Shown: positions 44,380 through 46,314 of the stretch, in pieces
Layout of the letters: each line of letters opens with the position of its first letter
Numbering within the stretch: the stretch's first letter is position 1
NCBI RefSeq assembly: GCF_000171615.1
Contig: NZ_ABFU01000055.1
Location: forward strand, 1-46,314
Direction of reading: 5' to 3'
Source of the DNA: Bacillus coahuilensis m4-4
GTDB lineage: Bacteria > Bacillota > Bacilli > Bacillales > Bacillaceae_K
DNA: 46,314 bases
Made by a program: the position numbers and the translations under genes
The notes under the pieces: generated by a model
What the model was told of the DNA's origin: nothing
Seen by the model: only the letters and a program-made list of their open reading frames with translations
The model's database searches: none

Positions 44380-45519
44380 ATGAGGCTTATAGAGAATAGC
44401 ACATTAAAGACAGGAATGATTCTAGGCAAGCCTGTTATGAATGAAAAGGGACAGGTTTTGATTCAATCTGGGGTAAAAATCACCGATAGAATGGTCCAAA
44501 AACTACAAGATTTACGTATCACCTACTTATATATTGATGATGAAGAGTCAAAGGGAATAGAACCAAACTATCCAATTTCAGAAGAAACGAAACAGGAAGC
44601 GATCACGAGTATTCAAACTGCATTTGAAGATGTATCTGAAAAAGATGTTGTCTCAAGTACACTTTTATTAGATCGGTTAGGGCGAGGATTTAAAAGTACG
44701 GTAAAACAAATTTTCAAAGATATTAGTCAACACCATGAAGCGATTTCCTTGTTATCGAACGCCATCGGTCATGATCGTTACACGTTTTATCATTCATTAA
44801 ATGTCACCATCTACTCTATTGCCATTGCAAAAGAGCTAGGATTAAAAGAGGAAGAGATCGTAACAGTTGGGCTTGGCGCTTTACTACATGATATCGGAAA
44901 GACTAAAGTGCCAGAATCCATTTTAAATAAACCTGGAAAATTAACGCCAGAAGAATATAGTGAAATGAAGAAACATTCCCAGTTCGGTTTTGAAATTTTA
45001 AGAAAATGTCATGAAATTTCTTTAGTTAGCGCTCATATTGCCTATCAGCATCATGAAAGATTAGATGGTTCAGGATATCCAAGAGGTGTAAAGAATAAGG
45101 ATATTCATTTATTCGCTAAAATTATTGCTGTGGCTGATGTTTTCGATGCAGTCACCTCTAACCGCATTTATTCTCAAGCTATCCTTCCTCATGAAGGAAT
45201 GGAACTCATATTCGCTGGAGCCGAGACACAATTTGACCTCAATGTCATTCGAGCCTTTCGAAAAACGGTCGCCATTTATCCTTCTGGACTGACTGTTACA
45301 CTAAATGACGGAAGAAGAGGTATTGTTGCTAAGCAAAATAACATTAACTCTGAACGCCCCATTATCCGTATTATTGAAGAACAAGGAAAGAAATTAAACA
45401 TTCCTTATTCGATTGATCTTAATAAAAATCTTACAGCCACCATCGTCGAAACCTCTACTACACTTGCTGGCAAACAAGAAAAGCTTGAGAATAATACTTC
45501 TTATTATACTGGAACATAA
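44380..45519 (+). CDS. HD-GYP domain protein, probable cyclic-di-GMP phosphodiesterase
   Basis: A 379-residue cytoplasmic protein. The N-terminal 60 residues form a small alpha/beta domain (MVQKLQDLRITYLYIDDEES), followed by an HD-GYP domain (about 120-310). The metal ligands are present: His138, the HD pair His170-Asp171 in LLHDIGKTKVPE, and HHERLDGSGYP at 224-234 with the GYP motif complete. A PilZ-like or unknown C-terminal part of about 70 residues follows. HD-GYP proteins degrade c-di-GMP to GMP. B. subtilis has no obvious equivalent in this region. GGAGGGCATC precedes the ATG. It is a single gene downstream of the RsbR-like gene. Confidence 0.88.
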   Translation: MRLIENSTLKTGMILGKPVMNEKGQVLIQSGVKITDRMVQKLQDLRITYLYIDDEESKGIEPNYPISEETKQEAITSIQTAFEDVSEKDVVSSTLLLDRLGRGFKSTVKQIFKDISQHHEAISLLSNAIGHDRYTFYHSLNVTIYSIAIAKELGLKEEEIVTVGLGALLHDIGKTKVPESILNKPGKLTPEEYSEMKKHSQFGFEILRKCHEISLVSAHIAYQHHERLDGSGYPRGVKNKDIHLFAKIIAVADVFDAVTSNRIYSQAILPHEGMELIFAGAETQFDLNVIRAFRKTVAIYPSGLTVTLNDGRRGIVAKQNNINSERPIIRIIEEQGKKLNIPYSIDLNKNLTATIVETSTTLAGKQEKLENNTSYYTGT

Positions 45520-45550
45520 AAGGTGCTAAACGATTGGTTTTGCACCTTTT
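45518..45550. terminator. Bidirectional terminator between the HD-GYP gene and yuzD
   Basis: AAAAGGTGC pairs with GCACCTTTT around a loop of about 15 bases, between convergent genes. Confidence 0.75.
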
Positions 45551-45553
45551 GCG

Positions 45554-45877
45554 TTACTCAGCTATGTAGCCATATTCTTCAAATTTAGAAACCACGTTCT
45601 TTAGTTTAGGATTACCTTCCCCAATTATTTCACCATCTAGCACCACTACAGGATAGAACAAATCTTCATGAATCACTCTTTCTGCAAATTGTTTGATATG
45701 TTCTGTTTGTGGCGGATTATGTATGTCTACATATTCTATATTAAATGGTTGGTTTGGAAATTTTCTCGATAAAGCAGCCAAAAGCCACTCATGTGTTTCT
45801 TTTGCAGATGGTAAATTGACACAGCTTGCACATAATTGTTCAGCTCCGTAAATATAGAGTACCGCATGCTTCATCAC
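45554..45877 (-). CDS. yuzD: YuzD-like protein (DUF1462)
   Basis: A 107-residue cytoplasmic protein with a thioredoxin-like outline: a beta strand and then LCASCVNLPSAKETHEWL, which holds a CxxC pair near residue 17. It ends in a GEIIGEGNPKLKNVVSKFEE segment typical of thioredoxin-fold proteins. Two adjacent ATGs (45877 and 45874) are possible starts. It is divergent from nfu. Function unknown; a thiol or Fe-S-related role fits the neighbourhood. Confidence 0.82.
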   Translation of the reverse strand: MMKHAVLYIYGAEQLCASCVNLPSAKETHEWLLAALSRKFPNQPFNIEYVDIHNPPQTEHIKQFAERVIHEDLFYPVVVLDGEIIGEGNPKLKNVVSKFEEYGYIAE

Positions 45878-46038
45878 TATTCCCCATTTCGACTAATTTG
45901 TTTCTCTCTTTTTTATTTTATCAAATATTCTCAAAAACGGAACGGATAAACATGCCAATTGAAAATATAGACGGAAGAATAGATTTTTTTCTCAATAATT
46001 ATTATAATAAAGAGTAGTATCGAAAGGAGTTAATGAGC

Positions 46039-46274
46039 ATGACAGATCAAGAGATGGTAAGCCGGTTAAAGAAGTATTAGATAAGTTACGCCCATTCCTA
46101 TTACGTGATGGTGGGGATTGCGAGCTCGTGGATATTGAAGATGGAGTGGTGAAATTACGCTTATTAGGAGCGTGTGGCAGCTGCCCAAGTTCTACAATTA
46201 CGCTAAAAGCTGGAATTGAACGCGCATTATTAGAAGAAGTACCTGGAGTTGTAGAAGTAGAGCAAGTTTTCTAA
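46039..46274 (+). CDS. yutI: NifU-like Fe-S scaffold protein, frameshifted
   Basis: Repaired length is 78 residues. The NifU C-terminal domain carries [18 protein letters not shown] with the CxxC that binds a 4Fe-4S cluster. Nfu-type proteins deliver clusters to targets such as aconitase. The frame breaks at 46062-46063, where one C is missing. Adding it gives [20 protein letters not shown] and joins the long frame. As written, it stops after 13 codons. AAAGGAG precedes the ATG at 46039; an ATG at 46033 is also in frame but too close to the site. Confidence 0.88.
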
Positions 46275-46293
46275 TGTTGTGTTGAAACCGAAA

Positions 46294-46311
46294 AGGAGCC
46301 ATTCGGCTCCT
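46294..46311 (+). terminator. Terminator of yutI
   Basis: AGGAGCC pairs with GGCTCCT around a four-base loop. The window ends before any T-run can be seen. Confidence 0.7.
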
Positions 46312-46314
46312 CAG

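Noticed and set aside
1-46314. Mobile elements, phage genes, CRISPR arrays, tRNA or rRNA
   Set aside because: No transposase, integrase, direct-repeat array, cloverleaf or rRNA-like sequence was seen anywhere in the window.

Overview
The window is a chromosomal segment of a low-GC Gram-positive bacterium, almost certainly a member of the Bacillaceae. Gene content and much of the order match the yug-kap-pbpD-mrp-yui-yum-yut stretch of Bacillus subtilis. Ribosome binding sites are strong (AGGAGG-like), TTG starts are common, and nearly every transcription unit ends in a T-rich hairpin. I see no phage, insertion sequence, CRISPR array, tRNA or rRNA.

Region by region. (1) 1-7.3 kb is arginine/ornithine/proline catabolism: a class 3 aldehyde dehydrogenase, glutamate dehydrogenase, ornithine aminotransferase (rocD), glutamate-semialdehyde dehydrogenase (rocA) and a divergent RocR-like regulator whose AAA+ domain has lost the sigma-54 contact loop. 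(2) 7.4-15 kb holds yugI, a two-ORF locus for a membrane-tethered sigma-region-4-like protein with a divergent XRE regulator, then yugH-yugG, yugF, yugE and patB. (3) 15-20.8 kb has a lipoprotein Cu,Zn superoxide dismutase, a lipoprotein cyclophilin, kapB and kapD (without kinB next to them), penicillin-binding protein 4 and a yufK-like gene. (4) 21-26.8 kb is the complete seven-gene mrp Na+/H+ antiporter operon. (5) 26.8-35.3 kb holds small conserved genes (YdaT-like, yuxO, yuzC-like), a YuiF-type transporter, pepA, yuiD, a cobalamin-binding-like protein, yuiC, yuiB, yuiA and a NUDIX hydrolase. (6) 35.4-46.3 kb holds a manganese (yybP-ykoY) riboswitch in front of a TerC-family gene, two type II NADH dehydrogenase-like genes (yumB, yutJ), the ferredoxin-NADP+ reductase yumC, Fe-S assembly genes (yutM, yutI/nfu), an RsbR-type STAS protein and an HD-GYP phosphodiesterase.

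Functional themes are amino-acid catabolism to glutamate and 2-oxoglutarate, Na+/pH homeostasis by Mrp, manganese export, and redox/Fe-S metabolism. Candidate Rex operators precede both NADH dehydrogenase-like genes.

A caution for every reader: ten genes are interrupted by one-base length changes (twelve sites), nearly all in homopolymer runs. Each repair restores a full-length, family-typical protein, so these are more likely sequencing errors than real pseudogenes. The affected genes are rocA, yugI, the sigma-like gene, yugH (twice), sodC, kapB, yufK (twice), yuiD, the terC-like gene and nfu. I give whole-gene coordinates for them.

The most interesting signals are the RocR homologue without a GAFTGA loop, the membrane-tethered sigma-4-like protein, and a perfect 17-bp hairpin between yhfK and a DUF4395 gene in which the two stop codons base-pair and both proteins end in the same NVKNA tail. 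All statements about B. subtilis are from memory of that genome; no search was run.
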